Below, in pieces: positions 6,657 to 15,554 of a DNA stretch of 19,667 bases; the stretch's first letter is position 1, and each line of letters starts with the position of its first letter. The position numbers were made by a program, and so were the translations under genes. The notes beneath the pieces are model-generated. The model worked only from the letters and a program-made list of their open reading frames with translations, had not been told where the DNA came from and ran no database searches. Source of the DNA: Sideroxydans lithotrophicus (lineage in GTDB: Bacteria > Pseudomonadota > Gammaproteobacteria > Burkholderiales > Sulfuriferulaceae); the NCBI GenBank assembly GCA_022736605.1, contig DZDB01000013.1, forward strand, positions 1 through 19,667. The letters run 5' to 3'.

Positions 6657-7133
6657 CTAGAACGGTATGTCGTCCTCCAGATCATCAAAGTTGGGCGCGG
6701 ATGATTTGGATGGATTGCTGCTCGGCGTCGGCGCGGGTCGCGCTGCGGCCGGACGACGGCTCTCGCTGCTGTCATGGCTGTCCATGCTGGCCGAACCGCT
6801 GCTGCGGCCACCCAGCATCTGCATCTTGTCAGCGATGATTTCAGTCGTGTACTGGTCGTGGCCTTCTTTATTGGTCCACTTGCGGGTTTTCAGGCTGCCT
6901 TCAAAATACACTTGTGAGCCTTTTTTCAGATATTCGCCCGCCACTTCGGCGAGCTTGCCGAAAATGGCCACTCGGTGCCACTCGGTGCGCTCCTGCTTTT
7001 CACCACTTTTGTCTTTCCAGGTATCGGTGGTTGCCAGGGTTAAATTCACCATCGCGTCGCCACTCGGCATGTAACGGACTTCCGGGTCTTTGCCGAGGTT
7101 GCCGACCAGAATGACTTTGTTGACTGAGGCCAT
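6657..7133 (-). CDS. ssb: Single-stranded DNA-binding protein SSB
   Basis: Binds single-stranded DNA as a homotetramer and recruits replication, repair and recombination enzymes. It has 158 residues. The OB-fold covers about residues 1-110, beginning ASVNKVILVGNLGKDPEVRY and including TEWHRVAIFGKLAE and YFEGSLKTRKW. A flexible Ser/Pro/Ala-rich linker follows, and the tail ends LEDDIPF, the acidic protein-docking tip of bacterial SSBs. Its ATG shares one base with the TAA of the upstream transporter gene (TAATG), so the two are translated as one unit. The uvrA/transporter/ssb neighbourhood is common in Proteobacteria. Confidence 0.98.
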   Translation of the reverse strand: MASVNKVILVGNLGKDPEVRYMPSGDAMVNLTLATTDTWKDKSGEKQERTEWHRVAIFGKLAEVAGEYLKKGSQVYFEGSLKTRKWTNKEGHDQYTTEIIADKMQMLGGRSSGSASMDSHDSSESRRPAAARPAPTPSSNPSKSSAPNFDDLEDDIPF

Positions 7134-8512
7134 TATGCTGTTTCTCCTATCAGATTGAGTGCGCTTTGCTCGTCCCAGCCGTGCAACGCAACTTTAAGTA
7201 TGGCGACGCCTTCGTCGGCGATCACGGCGACTTCAAACACGCCAGCCAGACTGCCCAGCCGTTTGCTGAGCTGACCAGCCTGTTCACGGCTGATGTCGCC
7301 GACGTGGAACATCCGGGTTTTAACCGCCGGTGGAGTGCGCATGCCCGCCGCAGCGATCAGCCAGGCCAGAATCAGGCCACTGCTGAACATGAACACGGCA
7401 GAAAAGCCGAAATGCTGTGACAGCAGGCCGCCCATCACGCCGCCAAAAAACAACCCCAAAGACTGCGAAGTATTATACACACCCATCGCGGTGCCCTTGG
7501 CGCTGGCCGGTGCGAGCTTGGAGATGAGCGACGGCAAAGTCGCTTCCAGCACATTGAAGGCCACAAAATACAGCGTGAGCGCCGCAACGATGCCCCAGAA
7601 ATGCTGCATGCTGACGGCCATGCCAAGCTGCGCCAGCAACATGGCGGCAACTGCGGCGATGAAGACCTGCTTGAGCTTGCCGCGCGTCTCACCGTAAATA
7701 ATCGCCGGGATCATCAGCGCAAACGCCACCAGCACCACCGGCAGGTAGACGTGCCACTGGTGGTCAATATCCAGATTGCCGGTGTTGCGCAGCGCAAACG
7801 GCAGCACCACGAACATCGCCATCTGCGCGGCGTGCAGGGAAAAAATACCGAAATTCAGGCGCAACAACTGGGTATCGCGCAGCACATCTTTCAGGCGCGC
7901 AGGATTGGTTTCGGCGTCGGCATGAAAGCGGCTGACCAGCGGATCGGGCACGCCCCATTTGACTACCGCAAAGGCGAACAGCGCGAGCACACCGGTCATG
8001 GTGAAAATCCCCGGGATGCCGATGTATTGATACAGCATCGGCCCCAGCACCAGCGACGCGGCAAAGGTCACGCCGATGGTGCCACCGATCATCGCCATCG
8101 CTTTGGTACGGTGTTCTTCGCGCGTGGAATCGGCCAGCAACGCGGTAATCGCCGCCGAGATGGCGCCCGCGCCCTGAATCACACGGCCAAGAATAATACC
8201 TTCGATGGTGGTGGCGGAGGCGGCGATGAAGCTGCCTATCGCAAACAGTGCCAGACCGAAATAAATTACCCGTTTACGCCCGAACTTGTCGGAGGCAATA
8301 CCGAACGGCAGTTGCAACAGTGCCTGGGTCAAACCATACGCGCCGAGCGCCAGGCCGATCATGGTGTGGTTGCTGCCACCCGGCAGGTGTTCGGCATACA
8401 GCGCAAACACCGGCAAAATCAGGAACATGCCGAGCATGCGCAAGCCGAAAATACTGGCCAGGCCGACGCTGGCGCGTAGTTCTGTGGGGGTCATTTTTTC
8501 CGAGAGCTGCAT
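7133..8512 (-). CDS. yajR: Major facilitator superfamily transporter of the YajR type
   Basis: Inner-membrane proton-driven drug/efflux-type transporter of 459 residues with 12 expected helices. The start region (MTPTELRASVGL...LRMLGMFLILPVFALY) and the MFS motif A, GIASDKFGRKR at 71-81, closely follow E. coli YajR (454 residues) from memory. The last 65 residues, containing HVGDISREQAGQLSKRLGSLAG and ending ALNLIGETA, form a soluble ferredoxin-like (YAM) domain that distinguishes YajR from most MFS proteins. Substrate unknown. ATG at 8512 is used here; a second in-frame ATG at 8494 aligns with the conserved MTP and remains possible. Co-transcribed with ssb and divergent from uvrA, with only 64 bases between them. 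Confidence 0.9.
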   Translation of the reverse strand: MQLSEKMTPTELRASVGLASIFGLRMLGMFLILPVFALYAEHLPGGSNHTMIGLALGAYGLTQALLQLPFGIASDKFGRKRVIYFGLALFAIGSFIAASATTIEGIILGRVIQGAGAISAAITALLADSTREEHRTKAMAMIGGTIGVTFAASLVLGPMLYQYIGIPGIFTMTGVLALFAFAVVKWGVPDPLVSRFHADAETNPARLKDVLRDTQLLRLNFGIFSLHAAQMAMFVVLPFALRNTGNLDIDHQWHVYLPVVLVAFALMIPAIIYGETRGKLKQVFIAAVAAMLLAQLGMAVSMQHFWGIVAALTLYFVAFNVLEATLPSLISKLAPASAKGTAMGVYNTSQSLGLFFGGVMGGLLSQHFGFSAVFMFSSGLILAWLIAAAGMRTPPAVKTRMFHVGDISREQAGQLSKRLGSLAGVFEVAVIADEGVAILKVALHGWDEQSALNLIGETA

Positions 8513-8516
8513 GGGT

Positions 8517-8545
8517 TTGGGCGCGCTGGTAAAAATCGGTATATT
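8517..8545 (+). promoter_or_regulatory. Possible weak promoter of uvrA
   Basis: TATATT at 8540-8545 is a good -10 hexamer, but the -35 at 17-base spacing (TTGGGC, 8517-8522) matches only three positions. It lies 31 bases upstream of the uvrA ATG. No LexA box of the CTGT-N8-ACAG type overlaps it, so SOS control is not evident. Confidence 0.3.
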
Positions 8546-8576
8546 AGCAGGTTAGTCTTTTCAAGAATCAATCTCC

Positions 8577-11390
8577 ATGATGGAATTCATCCGCATTCGC
8601 GGTGCACGCACGCACAATCTCAAGGACATCAACCTCGATCTCCCACGCAACCGGCTGGTGGTCATTACCGGGCTGTCGGGTTCGGGCAAATCCTCGCTGG
8701 CGTTCGATACCCTGTATGCAGAGGGTCAGCGCCGTTATGTGGAATCGCTGTCGGCTTACGCACGGCAGTTTTTGCAGCTGATGGAAAAACCCGATGTGGA
8801 TTTGATTGAGGGCTTATCACCGGCGATTTCCATCGAGCAGAAAGCCACCAGCCACAATCCCCGTTCTACCGTTGGCACCGTTACGGAAATCCACGATTAT
8901 CTGCGCCTGCTGTTCGCCCGCGTCGGCACGCCGCAGTGCCCGGAACACCATATCGACCTGACTGCACAAACCGTGTCGCAAATGGTCGACCACGTACTGG
9001 CGCTGCCGGAAGACACCAAGTTGATGGTGCTATCGCCGCTGATAGTCGGACGCAAGGGTGAGCACACCGAGCTGTTTGATGAGCTGCGCGCACAGGGTTT
9101 TGTGCGGCTGCGCATCGATGGCACGGTGCATGAGATGGATGCGTTGCCGAAGCTGGATAAAAACAAGAAGCATACGATCGAAGTGGTGGTGGATCGGCTC
9201 AAGATACGCGCCGACGTCAAGCAGCGCCTGGCCGAAAGTTTCGAGACTGCGCTACGCCATGCCGATGGCCGCGCGCTGGCGGTGGAAATGGACAGCGCGA
9301 AGGAAACGCTGTTCTCGGCCAAGTTTTCGTGTCCGGTGTGTGACTACTCACTGCCGGAACTGGAACCGCGCCTGTTTTCCTTCAACAACCCGATGGGTGC
9401 CTGCCCCAAGTGCGACGGGCTGGGGGCGATTCAGTATTTCGACGCGAAGCGGGTGGTGGCGTTTCCACACCTGTCGCTGGCTTCTGGCGCGATCAAAGGT
9501 TGGGATCGGCGTAACCAGTTTTATTTTCACATGCTGCAAAGCCTGGCGCTGCATTACGGCTTTGATCTGGAAATGCCATTCGAGAAGCTGTCCGACACGG
9601 TGCGGCAGATTTTACTGCACGGCAACGACAAGGAAAAAATCGAGTTCCGCTACCCTGGTGAACGCAAACCGCGCAGCCACGCGTTCGAAGGCATTCTTGC
9701 CAACCTGGAGCGACGCTACAAAGAAACTGACTCGCAGGTGGTACGCGAGGAGCTGGCCAAATACCTCAACAGCAAACCTTGCCCGGCGTGTTATGGCACC
9801 CGTCTGCGACGTGAAGCGCGTCACGTGTTTGTCGGCGGCAATACCATTTATAAACTGTCGAGTCTGCCACTGAAGCAAGCCCTCACCTTCTTTGAAACGC
9901 TGACGCTGGAAGGCAACAAACAGACCATTGCCGACCGCATCGTCAAGGAAATTGCCGCGCGGTTGACGTTTCTCAACAACGTCGGACTGGAATACCTGTC
10001 ATTGAACAGATCTGCCGAGACGCTGTCCGGTGGCGAGGCGCAGCGCATCCGGCTGGCGTCGCAGATTGGCTCCGGGCTGACCGGCGTGATGTATGTGCTG
10101 GATGAACCGTCAATTGGCCTGCACCAGCGCGACAACGCACGCCTGCTGGCCACGCTGGTGCGGCTGCGCGACATCGGCAATAGCGTGATCGTGGTTGAGC
10201 ATGATGAAGATGCCATCCGCAGCGCCGATTATGTGGTGGACATGGGTCCCGGCGCCGGCGTGCACGGCGGCTTTGTGGTGGCAGAAGGCACCCCGGCAGA
10301 TATTCTCGCCAATCCGGCTTCGCTCACCGGCGATTATCTGTCTGGCCGCGTGCGCATTGCCTTACCCGTGCAACGCCGCGCACCCGACCCGGAACGCATG
10401 CTGGTACTGAGTGGCGCGACTGGCAACAACCTGAAAAACGTCACGCTGACGCTGCCCGCCGGTTTGCTGGTGTGCGTGACGGGCGTATCCGGCTCGGGCA
10501 AATCCACGCTGATCAATGACACGCTCTATAGCGCCATGGCGCGGCATCTATACGGCGCCTCTGCCGAACCGGCTGCACACACCGATATTCAAGGCATGGC
10601 ACTGTTCGACAAGGTCATCAACGTCGATCAAAGCCCGATCGGGCGCACGCCGCGTTCCAATCCGGCCACCTACACCGGGCTGTTCACGCCGATCCGCGAA
10701 CTGTTTGCCGGGGTGCCCGCAGCGCGCGAACGCGGCTATGGCCCAGGGCGGTTCTCGTTCAACGTCAAGGGCGGCCGCTGTGAGGCGTGTCAGGGCGACG
10801 GCGTACTCAAGGTAGAGATGCACTTTCTGCCGGATATTTACGTGCCCTGCGACGTCTGCCACGGCAAGCGCTACAACCGTGAAACGCTGGAAATTCTGTA
10901 CAAAGGCAAAACCATACACGATGTGCTGCAGATGACCGTAGAAGACGCACACGCATTTTTCAGCGTGGTGCCGGTCGTCGCGCGCAAGCTGCAAACGCTG
11001 CTTGATGTCGGCCTGGGCTATATCCAGCTCGGCCAGGCGGCAACCACGCTGTCGGGTGGCGAGGCACAGCGCGTGAAGCTCTCTCTGGAGCTGTCCAAAC
11101 GCGACACCGGGCGTACCCTGTACATTCTCGACGAACCCACCACCGGCCTGCACTTCCACGACATTGCGCTGTTGCTCAAAGTGCTGCATCGACTGGCCGA
11201 CCAGGGCAACAGCGTGGTGGTGATCGAGCACAATCTGGACGTCATCAAAACTGCCGACTGGGTCATCGACATCGGCCCGGAAGGCGGCGACGGCGGCGGT
11301 CAAATCGTTGCCAGCGGCACGCCGGAGCAAGTGGCCACTCACCCGGCGAGCCACACCGGCGCGTATCTGCTACCACTGTTAACGCCTTGA
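8577..11390 (+). CDS. uvrA: Excinuclease ABC subunit A (UvrA)
   Basis: Damage-recognition ATPase of nucleotide excision repair; it loads UvrB at DNA lesions. It has 937 residues, the normal length. Two ABC modules are complete: Walker A GLSGSGKS at 32-39 and GVSGSGKS at 636-643, each followed by LSGGEAQR signatures and LDEP(S/T)(I/T)GLH Walker B segments. Zinc-binding cysteines are seen at C252/C255/C276/C279 in the first insertion domain and C735/C738/C758/C761 in the second. Two ATGs stand in tandem (8577, 8580) and the ribosome site is weak. The stop overlaps the TTG start of the glycerate kinase gene by four bases. Confidence 0.98.
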   Translation: MMEFIRIRGARTHNLKDINLDLPRNRLVVITGLSGSGKSSLAFDTLYAEGQRRYVESLSAYARQFLQLMEKPDVDLIEGLSPAISIEQKATSHNPRSTVGTVTEIHDYLRLLFARVGTPQCPEHHIDLTAQTVSQMVDHVLALPEDTKLMVLSPLIVGRKGEHTELFDELRAQGFVRLRIDGTVHEMDALPKLDKNKKHTIEVVVDRLKIRADVKQRLAESFETALRHADGRALAVEMDSAKETLFSAKFSCPVCDYSLPELEPRLFSFNNPMGACPKCDGLGAIQYFDAKRVVAFPHLSLASGAIKGWDRRNQFYFHMLQSLALHYGFDLEMPFEKLSDTVRQILLHGNDKEKIEFRYPGERKPRSHAFEGILANLERRYKETDSQVVREELAKYLNSKPCPACYGTRLRREARHVFVGGNTIYKLSSLPLKQALTFFETLTLEGNKQTIADRIVKEIAARLTFLNNVGLEYLSLNRSAETLSGGEAQRIRLASQIGSGLTGVMYVLDEPSIGLHQRDNARLLATLVRLRDIGNSVIVVEHDEDAIRSADYVVDMGPGAGVHGGFVVAEGTPADILANPASLTGDYLSGRVRIALPVQRRAPDPERMLVLSGATGNNLKNVTLTLPAGLLVCVTGVSGSGKSTLINDTLYSAMARHLYGASAEPAAHTDIQGMALFDKVINVDQSPIGRTPRSNPATYTGLFTPIRELFAGVPAARERGYGPGRFSFNVKGGRCEACQGDGVLKVEMHFLPDIYVPCDVCHGKRYNRETLEILYKGKTIHDVLQMTVEDAHAFFSVVPVVARKLQTLLDVGLGYIQLGQAATTLSGGEAQRVKLSLELSKRDTGRTLYILDEPTTGLHFHDIALLLKVLHRLADQGNSVVVIEHNLDVIKTADWVIDIGPEGGDGGGQIVASGTPEQVATHPASHTGAYLLPLLTP

Positions 11391-12652
11391 ATCCGCGCGA
11401 ACTGCTGATTGCTTCGTTTCATGCTGCGCTGGCGGGTGTCGATCCACTGCGATTAACGCCGCCGTTTTTGCCTGCACCGCCGGTTGGGCGCACGCTGGTG
11501 CTGGGCGGCGGAAAAGCCGCTGCCAGCATGGCGCGTGCGGTGGAAATGCACTGGCCCGCGCACGCGCCCTTATCAGGCCAAGTCGTGACACGCTATCAAC
11601 ACAGCATGCCTACGCAACGGATAGCGGTGATTGAAGCCAGTCATCCACTACCCGACGGTCGCGGTGCGGCGGCAGCTGCCAGCATGCTCGCGCAGGCGAC
11701 CGAATTGACGCAGGATGATTTGCTGCTGGCGCTGATTTCAGGCGGCGGATCGAGCCTGCTGGCGTTGCCGGTGGCGGGTGTCACACTCAAGCAATTGCGG
11801 CAAGTCACGCGCGCGCTGCTTCGATCCGGCGCACCGATTGAGGCGATTAACAGCGTACGAAAACATCTGACCCAGCTCGCTGGCGGCCAGCTTGCGCGTG
11901 CGGCGGGCGCGGCCAGTGTCCACGCGCTGATTCTGTCGGACGTCGTCGGCGATGACCCGACGCACATCGGCTCCGGTCCGTGCGCACCCGACCCCAGCAC
12001 TTACGCCGACGCCCTGGAAATACTGACGCGCTATGCGTGTGCGGTACCACCGGCCATCACGCATTATCTGGCGCGGGGTCAGGCAGGTGAGCTGGCCGAT
12101 ACACCCAAACCAGGTGACGCGTGCTTTGCGCGCACCTACAATCAGATCATTGGCAATGCCGACTGCATGCTGGCCGCAGCAGCGCAGTTTTTTCAGCGTC
12201 ACGGCATTGCAACGCACTTGGTCAATCCGGCTGAAACCGGCGATGCGCGCCAACTGGCGCTGCGCCACGCTGATCTGATTCGTCGCCAATATGCCACCAT
12301 GGCGCGCCCCGTCGCGCTGCTATCAGGCGGCGAAACAACCGTCGCGGTGCAAGGCAGGGGGCAGGGTGGGCGTAACAGTGAATACCTGCTTGCGCTGAGT
12401 ATCGCGTTAGAAGGCATGAATAACGCTTGGGCGCTGGCATGTGATACGGATGGCATTGACGGCAGCGCGAACAACGCGGGCGCACTATTGAGCCCAACAA
12501 CGTTGGCGCGTGGTCAAGCGATGGACATGAACGCGCAATGCTACCTTGAAAATAACGATGCTTATGGCTTTTTTTCGGCCCTGAATGATCTGGTGATCAC
12601 CGGCCCGACGCGCACCAACGTCAATGATTATCGCGTCAGCCTACTGATTTAG
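11387..12652 (+). CDS. Glycerate 2-kinase (MOFRL family)
   Basis: Phosphorylates D-glycerate to 2-phosphoglycerate, feeding glyoxylate/serine or photorespiratory products into lower glycolysis; many relatives carry the old label hydroxypyruvate reductase (TtuD). It has 421 residues. The N-terminal DUF4147 part shows VLGGGKAAASMA, ASHPLPDGRG, LISGGGSSLL and LSDVVGDDPTHIGSGP. The C-terminal MOFRL part shows LLSGGETTV, GRGQGGRNSEY, ACDTDGIDG and the closing TGPTRTNVNDYR. The start is a TTG at 11387-11389 that overlaps the uvrA TGA (TTGA); no upstream alternative is in frame near it, and the first residues (NPRELLIASFHAAL) fit the family. It converges with the downstream minus-strand gene with only 8 bases between, and no terminator is visible there. 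Confidence 0.93.
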   Translation: MNPRELLIASFHAALAGVDPLRLTPPFLPAPPVGRTLVLGGGKAAASMARAVEMHWPAHAPLSGQVVTRYQHSMPTQRIAVIEASHPLPDGRGAAAAASMLAQATELTQDDLLLALISGGGSSLLALPVAGVTLKQLRQVTRALLRSGAPIEAINSVRKHLTQLAGGQLARAAGAASVHALILSDVVGDDPTHIGSGPCAPDPSTYADALEILTRYACAVPPAITHYLARGQAGELADTPKPGDACFARTYNQIIGNADCMLAAAAQFFQRHGIATHLVNPAETGDARQLALRHADLIRRQYATMARPVALLSGGETTVAVQGRGQGGRNSEYLLALSIALEGMNNAWALACDTDGIDGSANNAGALLSPTTLARGQAMDMNAQCYLENNDAYGFFSALNDLVITGPTRTNVNDYRVSLLI

Positions 12653-12660
12653 CAGAGAAA

Positions 12661-13395
12661 CTAATGCGGCCTTAGGACTTGTACCGCGCTACCCAAGACC
12701 AAACCAAACTGACTGGCAGCATGGCCGCGATTCACTGCCAGTTCCAGCAAACCTATGCTATTGCTGAACCAGAACCCTTTGCCTTTATCACACAGTCCAA
12801 ACGTTGCTGCATGCGAGAACTCATGGTGATTCACTATCGCCCTTGAGGTGACAGGCAAGCCTTGCGCACGAATACCGGTAAAGGCATTACCAAAGTGATC
12901 GATATAAATCACCCGTGCCAGCTCACCTGCATCAAATACCACTTCCAGTGATTCACGCGCAGATAACTTGCTGGTCGGAAACTCACCGCGCGCAATCTCG
13001 GCGGCGATGACGGCAAACACATCGCGTCCGTGAAACGTACTCGAAACCGTTTCTGGCAGCCAATCAATGCGCCACACCTTGCTGTCCGCATGACGCGCCA
13101 CCAGCACCGAAGTCAGGCCATTGTCGGGTGCGACGAACCAGCGTCCGTCAGCCATCACGACTACACCCTGCCGTGCAGTGCCGACACCCGGATCAACCAC
13201 TGCCACAAACACGCTGCCAGGCGGAAAAGTCGACGCGAATGCCGCCAGTAGATGCGCCCCCGCATGGGCGTTGAAGTCCGGCGCAGCGTGTAACAGATCC
13301 ACCACCAGCTGCGTTGGCGCCTCAATCGCCAGACGCGCCTTGAGCTGACCAACGTAAGGGTCGTGAATACCGTAATCCGTGAACAGCACTATCAT
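12661..13395 (-). CDS. S-adenosyl-L-methionine hydrolase (hydroxide adenosyltransferase, DUF62)
   Basis: Member of the SAM hydroxide adenosyltransferase family, which splits S-adenosylmethionine into adenosine and methionine; 244 residues. The N-terminus IVLFTDYGIHDPYVGQLKA is the family signature. D68 and R75 (VDPGVGTAR) and H122 (FHGRD) match the catalytic Asp/Arg/His triad described for archaeal members. The VAPDNGL and DHFGNAFTGI segments belong to the N- and C-terminal domains respectively. The ATG at 13395 has GAGG upstream at modest spacing. It lies after the ribosomal operon terminator on the same strand and converges with the glycerate kinase gene. Its physiological role in bacteria is not settled, so no pathway is assigned. 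Confidence 0.9.
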   Translation of the reverse strand: MIVLFTDYGIHDPYVGQLKARLAIEAPTQLVVDLLHAAPDFNAHAGAHLLAAFASTFPPGSVFVAVVDPGVGTARQGVVVMADGRWFVAPDNGLTSVLVARHADSKVWRIDWLPETVSSTFHGRDVFAVIAAEIARGEFPTSKLSARESLEVVFDAGELARVIYIDHFGNAFTGIRAQGLPVTSRAIVNHHEFSHAATFGLCDKGKGFWFSNSIGLLELAVNRGHAASQFGLVLGSAVQVLRPH

Positions 13396-13436
13396 GATGC
13401 GCCTCGCTCAGTTTGAGGCCACCACTATGCAGAAAA

Positions 13437-13466
13437 CAGAAAAGCCGGGCAAGCCCGGCTTTTCTG
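13437..13466 (-). terminator. Rho-independent terminator of the ribosomal protein/rpoA operon
   Basis: CAGAAAAGCCGGGC and GCCCGGCTTTTCTG are exact complements separated by two bases, so the closing pairs open to form the loop. On the minus strand the stem is followed by TTTTCTG. It starts 20 bases past the rplQ stop, where the long operon should end, and also insulates the following SAM hydrolase gene (ATG at 13395). Confidence 0.9.
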
Positions 13467-13485
13467 CTGAACCCAAAGCAAACGC

Positions 13486-13875
13486 TTATTCTGCGGCTTC
13501 TACAGCTTCACCATCGGCTGCACGGTCAACCATTTCGATCAGCGCCATCGGTGCATTATCGCCGTCGCGAAAACCAAATTTCATGATGCGCAAGTAACCG
13601 CCGTTACGGCTAGCAAAGCGTGGCCCCAACTCATCAAACAACTTCACCACCATGTCGCGGTCACGCAAGCGGTTGAAGGCCAGGCGACGGTTGGCCAGAC
13701 TGGGCTTCTTTCCCAAGGTGATCATAGGCTCGGCAAAACGACGCAGTTCTTTTGCTTTTGGCAGGGTGGTTTTAATCACCTCGTGGCGCAGCAAAGCATT
13801 GGTCAGGTTGCGCAACAGAGCAGCACGGTGGCTGCTGGTGCGGTTTAATTTGCGATTCGCAAGACGGTGGCGCAT
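13486..13875 (-). CDS. rplQ: 50S ribosomal protein L17
   Basis: Large-subunit protein near the peptide exit region; 129 residues. The opening MRHRLANRKLNRTSSHRAAL is the diagnostic L17 N-terminus, followed by LRNLTNALLRHEVIKTTLPKAKELRRFAEP. The core ends near residue 118 with the family segment GDNAPMALIEMVD, after which a short Ala/Glu tail is lineage-variable. It is the last gene of the alpha operon, 21 bases after rpoA, and is closed by the stem-loop downstream. Confidence 0.98.
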   Translation of the reverse strand: MRHRLANRKLNRTSSHRAALLRNLTNALLRHEVIKTTLPKAKELRRFAEPMITLGKKPSLANRRLAFNRLRDRDMVVKLFDELGPRFASRNGGYLRIMKFGFRDGDNAPMALIEMVDRAADGEAVEAAE

Positions 13876-13896
13876 GGTGATATTCCTTCTGCTTAA

Positions 13897-14880
13897 TTAC
13901 GGCTTCTCGAGGCCAGCGGGTGGCCAATTTTCGAGTTTCATACCCAGACTGAGGCTCTTCGAAGCCAGCACGTCCTTGATTTCGTTAAGGGACTTGCGAC
14001 CCAGGTTCGGCGTCTTGAGCAATTCTGTTTCACTACGCTGGATCAAATCACCAATGTAGTAAATGTTCTCTGCTTTCAGACAGTTGGCCGAACGTACGGT
14101 CAATTCAAGATCATCCACCGGACGCAACAGCATCGGATCGACCTGCGCGACTTTAGGCAATTCAGCCGCAACCGGCGTGCCCTTGAGGTCAGCAAATAAA
14201 GCCAATTGATCTACCAGAATACGCGCTGCGTAACGCACCGCCTCTTCCGGCTCGATGGTGCCGTTGGTTTCTACGTCGAGCACCAGCTTATCCAAATCGG
14301 TGCGCTGTTCGACGCGCGCGCTTTCAACCGCATAAGCTACGCGACGAACCGGGCTGAATGACGCATCCAGCTTGATCGCACCCAAGGTTTCGGTGTCTTC
14401 AGCCTGGCGGCGAACCGATACCGGCTGATAACCACGACCCAATTCAACCTTGATTTCCATGTCCAGATTGCCGCCCTTGGTCAGGTGGGCGATGACATGC
14501 TCCGGATTCAGTATCTCTACGTCATGCACAGTCTCAATATCAGCCGCAGTAACAACACCAGCGGTAGATTTTTTCAGCTTCAACAGCACTTCCGTGCGGT
14601 TGCTCAGCTTGAGCGCAATACCTTTCAGGTTCAGCAGGATATCAACCACATCCTCCTGTACCCCTTCCAGTGCCGAATACTCGTGCAATACACCGCTGAT
14701 GAGAACTTCAGTCGGTGCAGCACCCGGCATGGATGACAACAAAATACGACGCAGGGCATTGCCCAGCGTGTGCCCGTAACCACGCTCAAACGGCTCCATG
14801 ATGACACGGGCACGCAAAGGTGAGACGCTTTCAACGTCGATGATACGGGGCTTCAATAGATCAGCGGTGCTGCTTTGCAT
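13897..14880 (-). CDS. rpoA: DNA-directed RNA polymerase subunit alpha
   Basis: Alpha subunit that nucleates RNA polymerase assembly and contacts activators and UP elements; 327 residues, close to the 329 of E. coli. The N-terminal dimerisation domain holds EPFERGYGHTLGNALRRILL in the first 50 residues. The C-terminal domain after a linker holds LTVRSANCLKAENIYYIGDL, whose Arg is the DNA-contacting residue equivalent to R265, and TPNLGRKSLNEIKDVL. The normal position between rpsD and rplQ is kept, so its level is tied to ribosome synthesis. Confidence 0.99.
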   Translation of the reverse strand: MQSSTADLLKPRIIDVESVSPLRARVIMEPFERGYGHTLGNALRRILLSSMPGAAPTEVLISGVLHEYSALEGVQEDVVDILLNLKGIALKLSNRTEVLLKLKKSTAGVVTAADIETVHDVEILNPEHVIAHLTKGGNLDMEIKVELGRGYQPVSVRRQAEDTETLGAIKLDASFSPVRRVAYAVESARVEQRTDLDKLVLDVETNGTIEPEEAVRYAARILVDQLALFADLKGTPVAAELPKVAQVDPMLLRPVDDLELTVRSANCLKAENIYYIGDLIQRSETELLKTPNLGRKSLNEIKDVLASKSLSLGMKLENWPPAGLEKP

Positions 14881-14910
14881 AAACGGTGACCCTCTAATAA
14901 AGCGTCGAGA

Positions 14911-15540
14911 TTACTTGGAGTACAGTTCCACAACGAGATGTTCGTTGATGGTCGCAGGCAACTCAGTACGCTGCGGCTTGGCTTTGTAAGTGCCTTTCAT
15001 GTCCTTGGCACTGACCTCAACCCACTCAGGGAAGCCACGCTGTTCAGCTGCCAGCAGCGCGGCCTTAATACGTAGCTGCTGTCTGGATTTTTCGCACACC
15101 TCAATCACGTCGCCCGGCTTGACAACATACGACGGAATGTTGACGCGCTTGCCGTTGACCAGAATGCTGTTGTGACGCACAACCTGACGCGACTCAGCGC
15201 GTGAAGCACCGAAACCCATACGGTAAGCGACGTTGTCCAGACGGCTTTCAAGAATCTGCAACAGATTTTCGCCGGTCACACCACGCTGACGGTCAGCTTC
15301 TTTGTAAAGATCACGGAACTGACGTTCCAGCACGCCGTAAGTGCGGCGCAACTTCTGCTTCTCACGCAACTGCACGCCGTAGTCAGACAGACGGTTGTTT
15401 TTCTTCTGGCCATGCTGACCAGGCGGATACGCGCGGCGTTCAATCGCACACTTATCGGTAAAACATTTTTCCGCTTTCAAGAACAGTTTCTCGCCTTCGC
15501 GACGGCACTGGCGGCATTTTGCATCAAGGTTTCTGGCCAC
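14911..15540 (-). CDS. rpsD: 30S ribosomal protein S4, zinc-binding (C+) form
   Basis: Primary 16S-binding assembly protein and, in E. coli, a translational repressor of its own operon; 209 residues. Four cysteines at 9, 12, 26 and 31 (CRQC...CFTDKC) form the C+ zinc site that E. coli S4 lacks. The S4 RNA-binding domain follows at about 98-160, with SRLDNVAYRMGFG and SRAESRQVVRHNSILVNG. The gene order rpsK-rpsD-rpoA is standard. No leader structure for autoregulation was recognised by eye. Confidence 0.98.
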   Translation of the reverse strand: MARNLDAKCRQCRREGEKLFLKAEKCFTDKCAIERRAYPPGQHGQKKNNRLSDYGVQLREKQKLRRTYGVLERQFRDLYKEADRQRGVTGENLLQILESRLDNVAYRMGFGASRAESRQVVRHNSILVNGKRVNIPSYVVKPGDVIEVCEKSRQQLRIKAALLAAEQRGFPEWVEVSAKDMKGTYKAKPQRTELPATINEHLVVELYSK

Positions 15541-15554
15541 GTTGGAACTCCTGC

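Noticed and set aside
7601..8479. Plus-strand reading frame of 292 codons opposite the yajR-type gene
   Set aside because: Antisense shadow; the minus-strand frame has full MFS and YAM-domain features.
8513..8576. SOS (LexA) box in front of uvrA
   Set aside because: The stretch from CTGG to GCAG resembles a box at its edges, but the spacing is far from CTGT-N8-ACAG.
10548..11354. Minus-strand reading frame of 268 codons inside uvrA
   Set aside because: Antisense to the second ABC module of UvrA; no independent evidence.
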